From: JADJLQ01 sp964405735
GTDB lineage: Bacteria; Bacteroidota; Bacteroidia; Chitinophagales; Saprospiraceae
Assembly: GCA_964405735.1 (NCBI GenBank)
Contig: CAYOPD010000037.1
Span: 1-36,532, forward strand
Direction: 5' to 3'
Length of the DNA stretch: 36,532 nt
Shown here: in pieces, positions 7,054 through 14,020 of the stretch
How positions within the stretch are numbered: position 1 is the stretch's first letter
Layout of the letters: each line of letters begins with the position of its first letter
Made by a program: the position numbers and the translations under genes
Notes under the pieces: generated by a model
The model's input: only the letters and a program-made list of their open reading frames with translations
What the model was told of the DNA's origin: nothing
Databases searched by the model: none

Positions 7054-8226
7054 TCAAACCATGGCTTTTTGTTTTTTTACAATGTGTTCATCATAAAGGC
7101 GGAGGAGGTCCTCGGCTACGATTTCTTTTTTCTGGTCGGCCAGTTCCAGGAAGTTTTTGTAAAGGATGTCGAGCTGGTCTTTTCCCAGTTCGATGTCCAG
7201 GTTACGATACCGGTAGGCCAAAGCGGCCCTGCCGCTGCGTGCGGTGAGGATAATGGACGATTCATTGACCCCGACTTCATGCGGATCGATGATCTCGTAA
7301 TTTTCCCTGTGTTTGATCACTCCGTCCTGGTGAATGCCGGAGGAATGTGCAAAAGCGTTGGCTCCGACGATGGCTTTGTTGGGTTGCACCGGAATGCCCA
7401 TCCGGTCTGAGACCAGGTGGCTCATTTGGGTAAGCATCTGGCTGCGGATGTTGGTGAAGAAACCGAGGTGTTTTCTTTGTTTTATGATCATCACTACCTC
7501 CTCCAGGGAAGTATTGCCCGCCCGTTCGCCGATTCCGTTGATGGTGCATTCAATCTGACGGGCTCCATTGCGGATGGCTGCTATGGAGTTGGCGGTAGCC
7601 AGTCCCAGGTCATTGTGACAATGGGAGGAGAGAATGGCCCTGTCTATGCCTTTTACATTTTCCCTCAGATACCGGATCTTGTCTCCGTATTCATCAGGAA
7701 GACAGTATCCGGTGGTATCCGGGATATTGAGTACGGTGGCGCCGGCTTTGACGACCTCCGTACAAACCTTTGCCAGAAATTCATTTTCGGTACGTCCGGC
7801 GTCTTCGGCGTAAAACTCCACATCGTAGACAAACTTTTTTGCCAGTCTGACTGCCGCTACCGCACGTTCAATGATCTTATCGGGAGTGGTATTGAATTTA
7901 TATTTTATGTGAACATCCGACGTACCGATACCGGTATGGATTCGTGGACTCCTGGCGGGCTGAAGGGCCTCTGCGGCGGTGATGATGTCTTTTTCCACAC
8001 TCCGGGATAAACCGCAGACGGTGGAATGCTGGATGAGTTCAGCGATTTTGTAAACGCTTTGAAAATCGCCGGGGCTGGAAATAGGGAATCCGGCTTCGAT
8101 TACATCCACCCCAAGGGATTCCAGGGCTTCCGCCAATTCCAGTTTTTGCTGGGTATTGAGTTTGCAGCCAGGTACCTGTTCACCGTCGCGAAGCGTAGTG
8201 TCGAATATTTGTATTTTTTCAGCCAT
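7054..8226 (-). CDS. leuA: 2-isopropylmalate synthase, short form
   Basis: 390 residues from the ATG at 8226. It condenses acetyl-CoA with 2-oxoisovalerate, the committed step to leucine. Motifs are FDTTLRDGEQVPGCKL at the N-terminus, the metal-binding SSHCHNDLGLATANS and ECTINGIGERAGNTSLEE. The barrel and linker domains are present, but the C-terminal allosteric leucine-binding domain of about 510-residue LeuA is missing, as in many Bacteroidota; feedback must work another way. The frame is open to 8307, but that start lies upstream of the promoter box at 8288-8295. A dyad overlaps the transcription start. Confidence 0.94.
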   Translation of the reverse strand: MAEKIQIFDTTLRDGEQVPGCKLNTQQKLELAEALESLGVDVIEAGFPISSPGDFQSVYKIAELIQHSTVCGLSRSVEKDIITAAEALQPARSPRIHTGIGTSDVHIKYKFNTTPDKIIERAVAAVRLAKKFVYDVEFYAEDAGRTENEFLAKVCTEVVKAGATVLNIPDTTGYCLPDEYGDKIRYLRENVKGIDRAILSSHCHNDLGLATANSIAAIRNGARQIECTINGIGERAGNTSLEEVVMIIKQRKHLGFFTNIRSQMLTQMSHLVSDRMGIPVQPNKAIVGANAFAHSSGIHQDGVIKHRENYEIIDPHEVGVNESSIILTARSGRAALAYRYRNLDIELGKDQLDILYKNFLELADQKKEIVAEDLLRLYDEHIVKKQKAMV

Positions 8227-8263
8227 GAATAAATTACTGATATTTGTCCGGTTATCGCATTTC

Positions 8264-8289
8264 TGCAATAAGCAGTTAAAATTATTGCA
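8264..8289. promoter_or_regulatory. Inverted repeat at the leuA transcription start (candidate operator)
   Basis: Perfect 8-bp arms TGCAATAA and TTATTGCA are separated by 10 bases. The right arm overlaps the leuA -7 box and the repeat covers the predicted start site, a position suited to a repressor. The RNA could also fold into an 8-bp hairpin. A single TTATTGC half-site occurs at 8385-8391, just before the divergent gene. Confidence 0.45.
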
Positions 8290-8321
8290 AATATAACGGA
8301 TGGACAAATTGCAGTTTCCAA
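8288..8321 (-). promoter_or_regulatory. Promoter of leuA(-leuB)
   Basis: TATATTTG on the minus strand (complement of 8288-8295) matches the -7 consensus. A TTG (complement of 8319-8321) lies 23 bases upstream. The 5' leader would be about 55 nt, with no leader peptide rich in leucine. Confidence 0.6.
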
Positions 8322-8395
8322 TAGCTACGACCGGACTTCAGGATATAAGTTGATAAATTACTGATTATTAGGTTATAAAATCATTTATTGCTACA

Positions 8396-9937
8396 ATGCC
8401 CAAGCAACCCACCGACTTCCTGCTGCAGTTGATCAAGTCCATGTCCAAACCGGAAAAAAGGCATTTCAAGCTCTTTGTCCAGCGAAACCCTTCCAATACG
8501 GATTCCCTTTTCCTCCGTTTGTTCAGCCACATGGAAAAACAGAGGGCGTATGATGAAAAAAGCATCCTTGTGCAAATTCCGGAGATAAAAAAACAACAAC
8601 TCCCAAATCTCAAGGCCCACCTGTACAAACAATTGCTGGTCAGCCTGCGCCTCATCCACCGGGGAGACAATGAAGATATCGACGTCCGGGAAAAAATTGA
8701 CTATGCGCGGGTTTTGTACAACAAGGGTTTGTACCGGCAAGCCCTGGACATGCTGGATAAGGCCAAAGAGAAGTGCGGGATGTTCCACCTTCATTCCCTC
8801 CGGATGGAAATCCTTGATTTTGAAAAGCTGATCGAGTCGCAATACATTACCCGGAGCATTGAATCCCGTGCTGAACAATTATCCGCCGAATCTCAGCATA
8901 CCGCAGCGGAAATTGTGCGCATTCAGCAATATTCAAACCTTTCGCTTCAATTATACAGCTTATATCTCAAGGTGGGTTATGTGCGCAATTCCAAGGACCA
9001 TTTCCTGGTTCGTGAGTTTTTCCAGGCCCATTTACCGGTTTACCGTGAACAGGACCTTGGTTTTTATGAAAAAGTCTACCTGTACCAGTCGTATGTATGG
9101 TACTACCACATGCTCCTGGATTTTAAAATGTATTACCGGTATTCCCAGAAATGGGTGGAATTGTTTGACCACCATCCCTTGCTGGCAGCCATAGAACGGC
9201 CTCTATTCCTGAAAGCACGGCACAACCAGCTCAATGCCCTGTTTCTTCTCCAGCGGCATGACAAATTTATGGAAGCCCTTCAGAACCTCATGTCCGAATT
9301 GAAAAAGCAGCCGGCCAGCAACGACAATGAAAAGAGCCTTGAATTCATATATACCTTTACCCACCGGATCAACCAGCATTATCTCGAAGGGACTTTTCAG
9401 CAAGGACTGCCGTTGGTCCATGAAATCATGCACCATATCAAGGCGGATACTTACCACCTCGATTTTCACCGGGTCATCCTTTTTTATTATAAAATCGCTG
9501 CGCTCTATTTCGGGAGTGGAGACAATAGCCGGGCCATTGACTACCTCAACCTCATTGTCAATGAGTCGCCGGACTTCAGGGGGGATATCCAGTGTTATGC
9601 CCGTATCCTCAGGTTGATCGCCTACTATGAAATGGGTGACAACTACCTTATTGAATACCAGGTCAAATCGATTTACCGTTTCCTGACCAAGATGGATGAC
9701 CTCCATGCCGTTCAAAAGGAAATACTGAGTTTTATCCGTAAACTGCCGAGGGTACACCAGGCCGATCTCAAGCGGGAATTCAGGAAACTGCTTGATAAAT
9801 TCATCCGCCTCAGGACCGATCCCTATGAAACCCGGTCCTTTTTATACCTGGACATCATTTCATGGCTTGAATCAAAGATCCAGGGCGTGCCGGTGCAGCA
9901 GGTCATCCGTGAAAAATTTCTCCGCAAGTACAAATAA
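8396..9937 (+). CDS. Hypothetical helical protein, 513 residues
   Basis: I do not recognise this protein. It lacks a signal peptide and membrane segments, is rich in Leu, Lys, Arg, His and aromatic residues, and appears almost all helical, with repeated patterns such as ARVLYNKGLYRQALDMLDKAKE and IAALYFGSGDNSRAIDYLNLIVNES that resemble TPR-like helix pairs. The N-terminal part (FLLQLIKSMSKPEKRHFKLFVQR) looks like a conserved capping region. It is divergent from leuA, with no consensus promoter seen upstream. The ATG at 8396 is the first in frame. The coding frame is clearly real (long, codon use like its neighbours); a scaffold role is only a guess from the repeats. Confidence 0.85.
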   Translation: MPKQPTDFLLQLIKSMSKPEKRHFKLFVQRNPSNTDSLFLRLFSHMEKQRAYDEKSILVQIPEIKKQQLPNLKAHLYKQLLVSLRLIHRGDNEDIDVREKIDYARVLYNKGLYRQALDMLDKAKEKCGMFHLHSLRMEILDFEKLIESQYITRSIESRAEQLSAESQHTAAEIVRIQQYSNLSLQLYSLYLKVGYVRNSKDHFLVREFFQAHLPVYREQDLGFYEKVYLYQSYVWYYHMLLDFKMYYRYSQKWVELFDHHPLLAAIERPLFLKARHNQLNALFLLQRHDKFMEALQNLMSELKKQPASNDNEKSLEFIYTFTHRINQHYLEGTFQQGLPLVHEIMHHIKADTYHLDFHRVILFYYKIAALYFGSGDNSRAIDYLNLIVNESPDFRGDIQCYARILRLIAYYEMGDNYLIEYQVKSIYRFLTKMDDLHAVQKEILSFIRKLPRVHQADLKREFRKLLDKFIRLRTDPYETRSFLYLDIISWLESKIQGVPVQQVIREKFLRKYK

Positions 9938-9951
9938 ATACCGGCCTCAGG

Positions 9952-10173
9952 TCAATCCTGATGATCATTTCTCCAATCCGAGGAAACCAGGTAGGCCGTC
10001 ATCAGTCCGCCAAACAGCATGATCAGTTTAAACAACAACGGAACAATCCCGGGCAGTTCGTCAATCCATGCAAGATAGGAAAATTCGAGGCCCAGCAGGG
10101 ACAAAAGGATGGTCAGGAAACCAAAAAGGAAACTGAGGAATGCCACCAACAGAATCCATTGTCTATTTTTCAA
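9952..10173 (-). CDS. Small two-helix membrane protein
   Basis: 73 residues from a TTG start (complement of 10171-10173). It shows two hydrophobic segments (about 7-28 and 44-63) with a short acidic loop between, and a charged tail ending WRNDHQD. No family is recognised. A consensus -7 box at 10191-10198 sits about 18 bases before the start, which supports expression. It converges on the 513-residue gene with a 14-nt gap. Confidence 0.55.
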   Translation of the reverse strand: MKNRQWILLVAFLSFLFGFLTILLSLLGLEFSYLAWIDELPGIVPLLFKLIMLFGGLMTAYLVSSDWRNDHQD

Positions 10174-10190
10174 GTCTCAGGATATTGGAA

Positions 10191-10198
10191 CAAAAATA
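10191..10198 (-). promoter_or_regulatory. -7 promoter element of the small membrane protein gene
   Basis: TATTTTTG on the minus strand matches TAnnTTTG. No good TTG element lies at the expected distance upstream. Confidence 0.4.
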
Positions 10199-10248
10199 GG
10201 CTTATCAAAGGAAAAGTTTTAATTCCCTTCGCCAGGCCAACGCAAACC

Positions 10249-10644
10249 TTATTGCCAGGCTCCAACAATGGTTCCCGCGAGTGCAAGCAAGGCCACCTGG
10301 TAAGCCGCATCGATGAGCCACAATTTGAAGCTTTTACGCTGGTACAAATAGTTTATGGCGGTCGAAGGGGCCACAAATAACAGGCCGGTCATCAAGCCCA
10401 TTTTCAGGCCTTTTACCGCGTTCATCATTTCATCGCCCTGAAAAAACATCGCCAAACCCGCCGACATGATGATCATCATGACTGCACTGGTGCCAAAAAT
10501 CAGGGGCATGTTGGCGTTTTTTATATTTTCTTCAGTAAGTCCTGATTCTTTTTGCCAGGCTTTTCCAAAAAGAAGAGGGCTGTACCAGAGGGCGCCCAGG
10601 GCCCAGGCTGCAATCCCTGCTGCCAGGACCGCAATCCAATTCAT
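10249..10644 (-). CDS. DUF1761 family membrane protein
   Basis: 131 residues from the ATG at 10644 (an in-frame ATG at 10659 would add five). DUF1761 features are MNWIAVLAAGIAAWALGALW, the YSPLLFGKAW motif, and a four-helix membrane layout with GLKMGLMTGLLFVAPSTAINYLYQRKSFKLWLIDAAYQ. The family is widespread and uncharacterised; members are small integral membrane proteins. It is divergent from the HMG-CoA lyase gene across about 190 nt. Confidence 0.85.
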   Translation of the reverse strand: MNWIAVLAAGIAAWALGALWYSPLLFGKAWQKESGLTEENIKNANMPLIFGTSAVMMIIMSAGLAMFFQGDEMMNAVKGLKMGLMTGLLFVAPSTAINYLYQRKSFKLWLIDAAYQVALLALAGTIVGAWQ

Positions 10645-10793
10645 ACCATGTGATTCCATAAATTCAATAGATTGTTTTAAATATTCTGATATTAAAGAGA
10701 GAGCGTTCCGGTCGCCTGTTCAACATGATAAATTTAACAAAACATTCCCTTTTTCATGGGGAAAACCTTGCACGCTAATCATGTACAACAGGC

Positions 10794-10823
10794 TTGCAGG
10801 CTGAATTTTTTAGCAGATCTTTG
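10794..10823 (+). promoter_or_regulatory. Promoter of the HMG-CoA lyase gene
   Basis: TTG at 10794-10796, a 19-base spacer and GATCTTTG at 10816-10823 match the Bacteroidota consensus at all but one position. The predicted start is only about 5 nt before the ATG at 10833, giving a nearly leaderless message. Confidence 0.5.
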
Positions 10824-10832
10824 TCTTGGGAA

Positions 10833-11681
10833 ATGGTCAAACTCATCGAATGTCCGCGGGATGCCATGCAGGGCCTTAAAACCTTTATTCCCACGGACAA
10901 AAAAATAGCATATCTCAACCAGTTGATGCAGGTGGGCTTTGATACCATTGATTTCGGAAGTTTTGTTTCGCACAAAGCGGTGCCACAGATGGCGGATACC
11001 CATGAAGTGATCAGGCAGTTGGATCCAGTCGGTCATTCAAAATTGCTTGCCATTGTGGCCAATCTCCGGGGGGCGGAAGATGCCTGTAGTTATGAAAGGA
11101 TCCGATATGTGGGTTATCCCTTCTCGATCTCGGAGACTTTCCAAAGACGGAATACCAACAGTACCATAGCAGAATCCCTTGAGACCGTGAAGGAAATCCA
11201 GGATTTATGCGCTCAGCAAGGGAAACAACTCGTGATATATGTTTCCATGGGCTTTGGAAATCCCTACGGCGATCCCTGGAACGTCCATATTGCCCAACAC
11301 TGGGTGGATGAACTGGCTGAACTCGGCATTCGGATTATTTCTTTGTCCGATACCATTGGAGTGTCCACTTCCGATTCCATTCACTACCTTTTTTCCAACC
11401 TCATACCGCCTTATCCGGACGTGGAGTTTGGGGCCCATTTGCATACCATGCCGCAGAGCTGGAAGGAAAAAGTACAGGCAGCCTGGAACGGCGGGTGCAA
11501 GCGCTTTGACGGGGCTCTTAAGGGATTAGGAGGCTGCCCGATGGCCAAAGACGACCTCACCGGTAATATGCCCACGGAACGGATGATCTCCTTTTTTAAA
11601 GAATCGGTTCCTGATTTTTCCATCAATTGGATTGAATTGGAGAAAGCGATGAAGATGGCTGACAGGCTGTTCTATTCATGA
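10833..11681 (+). CDS. mvaB: Hydroxymethylglutaryl-CoA lyase
   Basis: 282 residues of the HMGL-like TIM-barrel family. The enzyme splits HMG-CoA into acetyl-CoA and acetoacetate, the last step of leucine catabolism. Seen are VKLIECPRDAMQG at the N-terminus (the catalytic Arg-Asp pair, usually within GPRDGLQ), FVSHKAVPQMAD, the metal-binding GAHLHT and the active-site cysteine loop GLGGCPMA. The frame extends up to a TTG at 10794, but that TTG is part of the promoter and homologues begin at VKxIECPRD. The 3' end overlaps the convergent aminotransferase gene by 10 bp. Confidence 0.9.
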   Translation: MVKLIECPRDAMQGLKTFIPTDKKIAYLNQLMQVGFDTIDFGSFVSHKAVPQMADTHEVIRQLDPVGHSKLLAIVANLRGAEDACSYERIRYVGYPFSISETFQRRNTNSTIAESLETVKEIQDLCAQQGKQLVIYVSMGFGNPYGDPWNVHIAQHWVDELAELGIRIISLSDTIGVSTSDSIHYLFSNLIPPYPDVEFGAHLHTMPQSWKEKVQAAWNGGCKRFDGALKGLGGCPMAKDDLTGNMPTERMISFFKESVPDFSINWIELEKAMKMADRLFYS

Positions 11682-12529
11682 TGCCGCAGAAAATCCAGGA
11701 TATACTGCTGTTCCATGGACTTTAATTCCTGAAGTAATCTTCCTGCCGGTTCCCAACAATCGGTACTGGAATATACCTGGCCGTCAATCTGGCTTACCGG
11801 GCGTATTTTTTTTGTGGTGGAAGTCAGGAAAACGGATTTGCAATGAAGGGCTTCCTGCAGGGACAAGGGCCTTATCTCCACCTTCATGAATGGTTTGGCG
11901 AGGTGGATGATATGGGCGCGGGTCACCCCGGCAAGGATCCCTTCGGATGGCGTCACGAGGATATTATCATAGGTCACTGCAAAAAGATTAGCCCTGGAAG
12001 TCTCTGAAATCCATCCATCGTGTACATATAACAAATCGTGAAAACCTGCTGCCTTGCTTTCATTCCAGTGTATCAGAGGCACCAGGTAATTCAGCGATTT
12101 TACTCCGGGTGTTTCCCGCACATAATCAATGGTTTTTAACCGGAACGGTTTGACATCCCCTTCTTCGGCTACCGGGAATATCAAATCGCCGGCGAGGATC
12201 ATCAACCGATGTGGTCCATCAGGGTCAAATCCGTTGGAAGAGATGCCGCCGGTAAGGATTATTTTAATGGTTCCGGTGACCATTTTATTTCTTGCGATCA
12301 GTTCAAGAATGAGTTTTCCCATCTCTTTTATCCCGTAAGGGCAAACCAGGTTTACCTGTTTTGCGGAGTTTAAAAAACGGGTCAGGTGCTCCTGGAGGAA
12401 TACGGGGACGCTTTGGTTCACGGTAAAAAAATCAAACACTCCATAACCGCGAAGAAAACCGAGATCAAAAACCGGGAAGACAGCCTGGGATTCAGGTACG
12501 ATCTCTCCCTGTATAAAGTGGTATTTCAT
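11672..12529 (-). CDS. Class IV aminotransferase (branched-chain-like)
   Basis: 285 residues, PLP fold type IV. The N-terminal FDLGFLRGYGVFDFF motif, the Schiff-base Lys144 in GVKSLNYL, and Glu176 in ISETSRANLF are all present, followed by TPSEGILAGVTRAHI. This family covers branched-chain and D-amino-acid aminotransferases and 4-amino-4-deoxychorismate lyase. Its place directly after the biotin carboxylase gene (one base between stop and ATG) and beside HMG-CoA lyase suggests transamination of leucine, but that is inference from context. Confidence 0.88.
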   Translation of the reverse strand: MKYHFIQGEIVPESQAVFPVFDLGFLRGYGVFDFFTVNQSVPVFLQEHLTRFLNSAKQVNLVCPYGIKEMGKLILELIARNKMVTGTIKIILTGGISSNGFDPDGPHRLMILAGDLIFPVAEEGDVKPFRLKTIDYVRETPGVKSLNYLVPLIHWNESKAAGFHDLLYVHDGWISETSRANLFAVTYDNILVTPSEGILAGVTRAHIIHLAKPFMKVEIRPLSLQEALHCKSVFLTSTTKKIRPVSQIDGQVYSSTDCWEPAGRLLQELKSMEQQYILDFLRHHE

Positions 12530-12530
12530 G

Positions 12531-13976
12531 CTAACCGATGTTTGGTAATTTTAATTGATTTGATTTTGTTTGATAAAAATGATAAACGGCCGCAGCCGCT
12601 GCAAGGTATTTGTCTCCAAGGTCCGGTGGGTATAATATATTATCCAATTGCTGGTCGAGAAAACCGGTAGACAGTTCGCCGGCAATCACGGCAGGGTGTT
12701 CCAGCACGTGGATACCAAAAGGAATGGAGGTTTCAATCCCTTCAATAATGAATTGTTCAAGGGCTTCTTTCAGGCGTTCCATGCAGCAAAAACGGTCCTG
12801 GTCCCAGGCGATCAGCTTGGCGATCAAAGGATCATAAAATACCTCCACCACACTGCCTTTTCCGTATCCCGAATCGATCCGGGTATGGGGAAGGACCGGA
12901 GGCAGGTAGGCCGTAATTTGACCGGTTGAAGGCATAAATCCCTGGGTGGGATCTTCGGCATAAATGCGCCACTGCATGGCGTGACCGCTTGACCGTATAT
13001 CCTCCTGGTTGAAAGGCAGTGGCCTTCCCAGGGCAATTTCGAGCTGAAGATCCACCAGGTCCAGGCCGGTGAGCATTTCGGTGACCGTATGCTCAACCTG
13101 GAGGCGGGTATTCATTTCCAGAAAATAATATTTTTCCTCTTTGTCCACGATAAACTCAACGGTACCGGTATTGCTGTACCCGCAGGCCTGGGCAAGGCGA
13201 ATGGCATCATTCCGGATGGCTTCCCGGGTCCTGTTGGAAATAAATAAACAGGGGGATTCCTCCATCAATTTCTGATGCCTTCTCTGGAGGCTGCATTCCC
13301 GCTCCGGGAATGCAATACAATGACCCAGGTGGTCAGCCATGATCTGAACTTCAATATGCCTGGGATTTTCAACGTATTTTTCAATAAATATGCTGTCGTC
13401 CGCAAAAGAAGCCTTTGATTCAGCCCTGGCCCGGGTGATGGCCTCGACGATTTGGGCTAGATCTTTTACGACCCGCATACCTTTGCCTCCACCGCCTGCG
13501 GCTGCCTTGATCATCAGTGGAACGCCAACTTGCATAGCCATGGCAATGCCCTCCTGATCGTCCCGGATGGGACGGTGATAGCCGGGGACCATGGGAACAT
13601 TCAATTGTTCGGCCATCTGTTTTGCAGCAATCTTGCTGCCCAGTTTTTCCATGGCCTCCGCTCCAGGGCCCACAAAGACCAGGCCTGCTGCTTCAACAGC
13701 TCTCACGAATTCGCTTTTTTCACTCAGAAAGCCATATCCCGGATGAATAAAGCCGGCCCCAGATTTTTTTGCGACTTCAAGGATGGCCGGGATATTCAGG
13801 TAACTGTCTTTTGCAGGCGCAGGCCCGATGCAGTAAGCCTCGTCCGCATGGGCCAGGTGCAGGCTGTGCCGGTCTGCTTCAGAATAAACGGCTACACATT
13901 TCCAGCCTTTTTTCCTGGCTGTACGGAAAATGCGGATGGCAATCTCCCCGCGGTTGGCTACCAGCAGTTTTGGCAT
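12531..13976 (-). CDS. Biotin carboxylase subunit of an acyl-CoA carboxylase (likely 3-methylcrotonyl-CoA)
   Basis: 481 residues of biotin carboxylase (ATP-grasp). Visible are KLLVANRGEIAIRIFRTAR, the GYGFLSEKSEF substrate loop, the glycine-rich ATP lid AAGGGGKGMRVV, ERECSLQRRHQKLMEESP and the catalytic EMNTRLQVEHTVTE. It uses ATP and bicarbonate to carboxylate biotin on a carrier protein. The neighbours point to methylcrotonyl-CoA carboxylase, but acetyl- or propionyl-CoA carboxylase cannot be excluded. Fused MccA has a C-terminal biotin carrier domain; here the protein ends before it, and neither a carrier nor a carboxyltransferase gene is in the window. Confidence 0.9.
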   Translation of the reverse strand: MPKLLVANRGEIAIRIFRTARKKGWKCVAVYSEADRHSLHLAHADEAYCIGPAPAKDSYLNIPAILEVAKKSGAGFIHPGYGFLSEKSEFVRAVEAAGLVFVGPGAEAMEKLGSKIAAKQMAEQLNVPMVPGYHRPIRDDQEGIAMAMQVGVPLMIKAAAGGGGKGMRVVKDLAQIVEAITRARAESKASFADDSIFIEKYVENPRHIEVQIMADHLGHCIAFPERECSLQRRHQKLMEESPCLFISNRTREAIRNDAIRLAQACGYSNTGTVEFIVDKEEKYYFLEMNTRLQVEHTVTEMLTGLDLVDLQLEIALGRPLPFNQEDIRSSGHAMQWRIYAEDPTQGFMPSTGQITAYLPPVLPHTRIDSGYGKGSVVEVFYDPLIAKLIAWDQDRFCCMERLKEALEQFIIEGIETSIPFGIHVLEHPAVIAGELSTGFLDQQLDNILYPPDLGDKYLAAAAAVYHFYQTKSNQLKLPNIG

Positions 13977-14020
13977 AAGCGGTTAAAATACAATATCTTT
14001 CCTTTCCATTCACATCAGCT

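Noticed and set aside
7417..8010. 197-residue plus-strand ORF opposite leuA
   Set aside because: Antisense shadow of conserved LeuA catalytic regions.
7054..8307. Longer leuA start at 8307
   Set aside because: It lies upstream of the -7 promoter box (8288-8295), and the extra 27 residues are unlike LeuA N-termini.
9203..9757. 184-residue minus-strand ORF opposite the 513-residue gene
   Set aside because: It lies entirely inside the longer helical-protein frame; without a promoter or known domain it is most likely a shadow.
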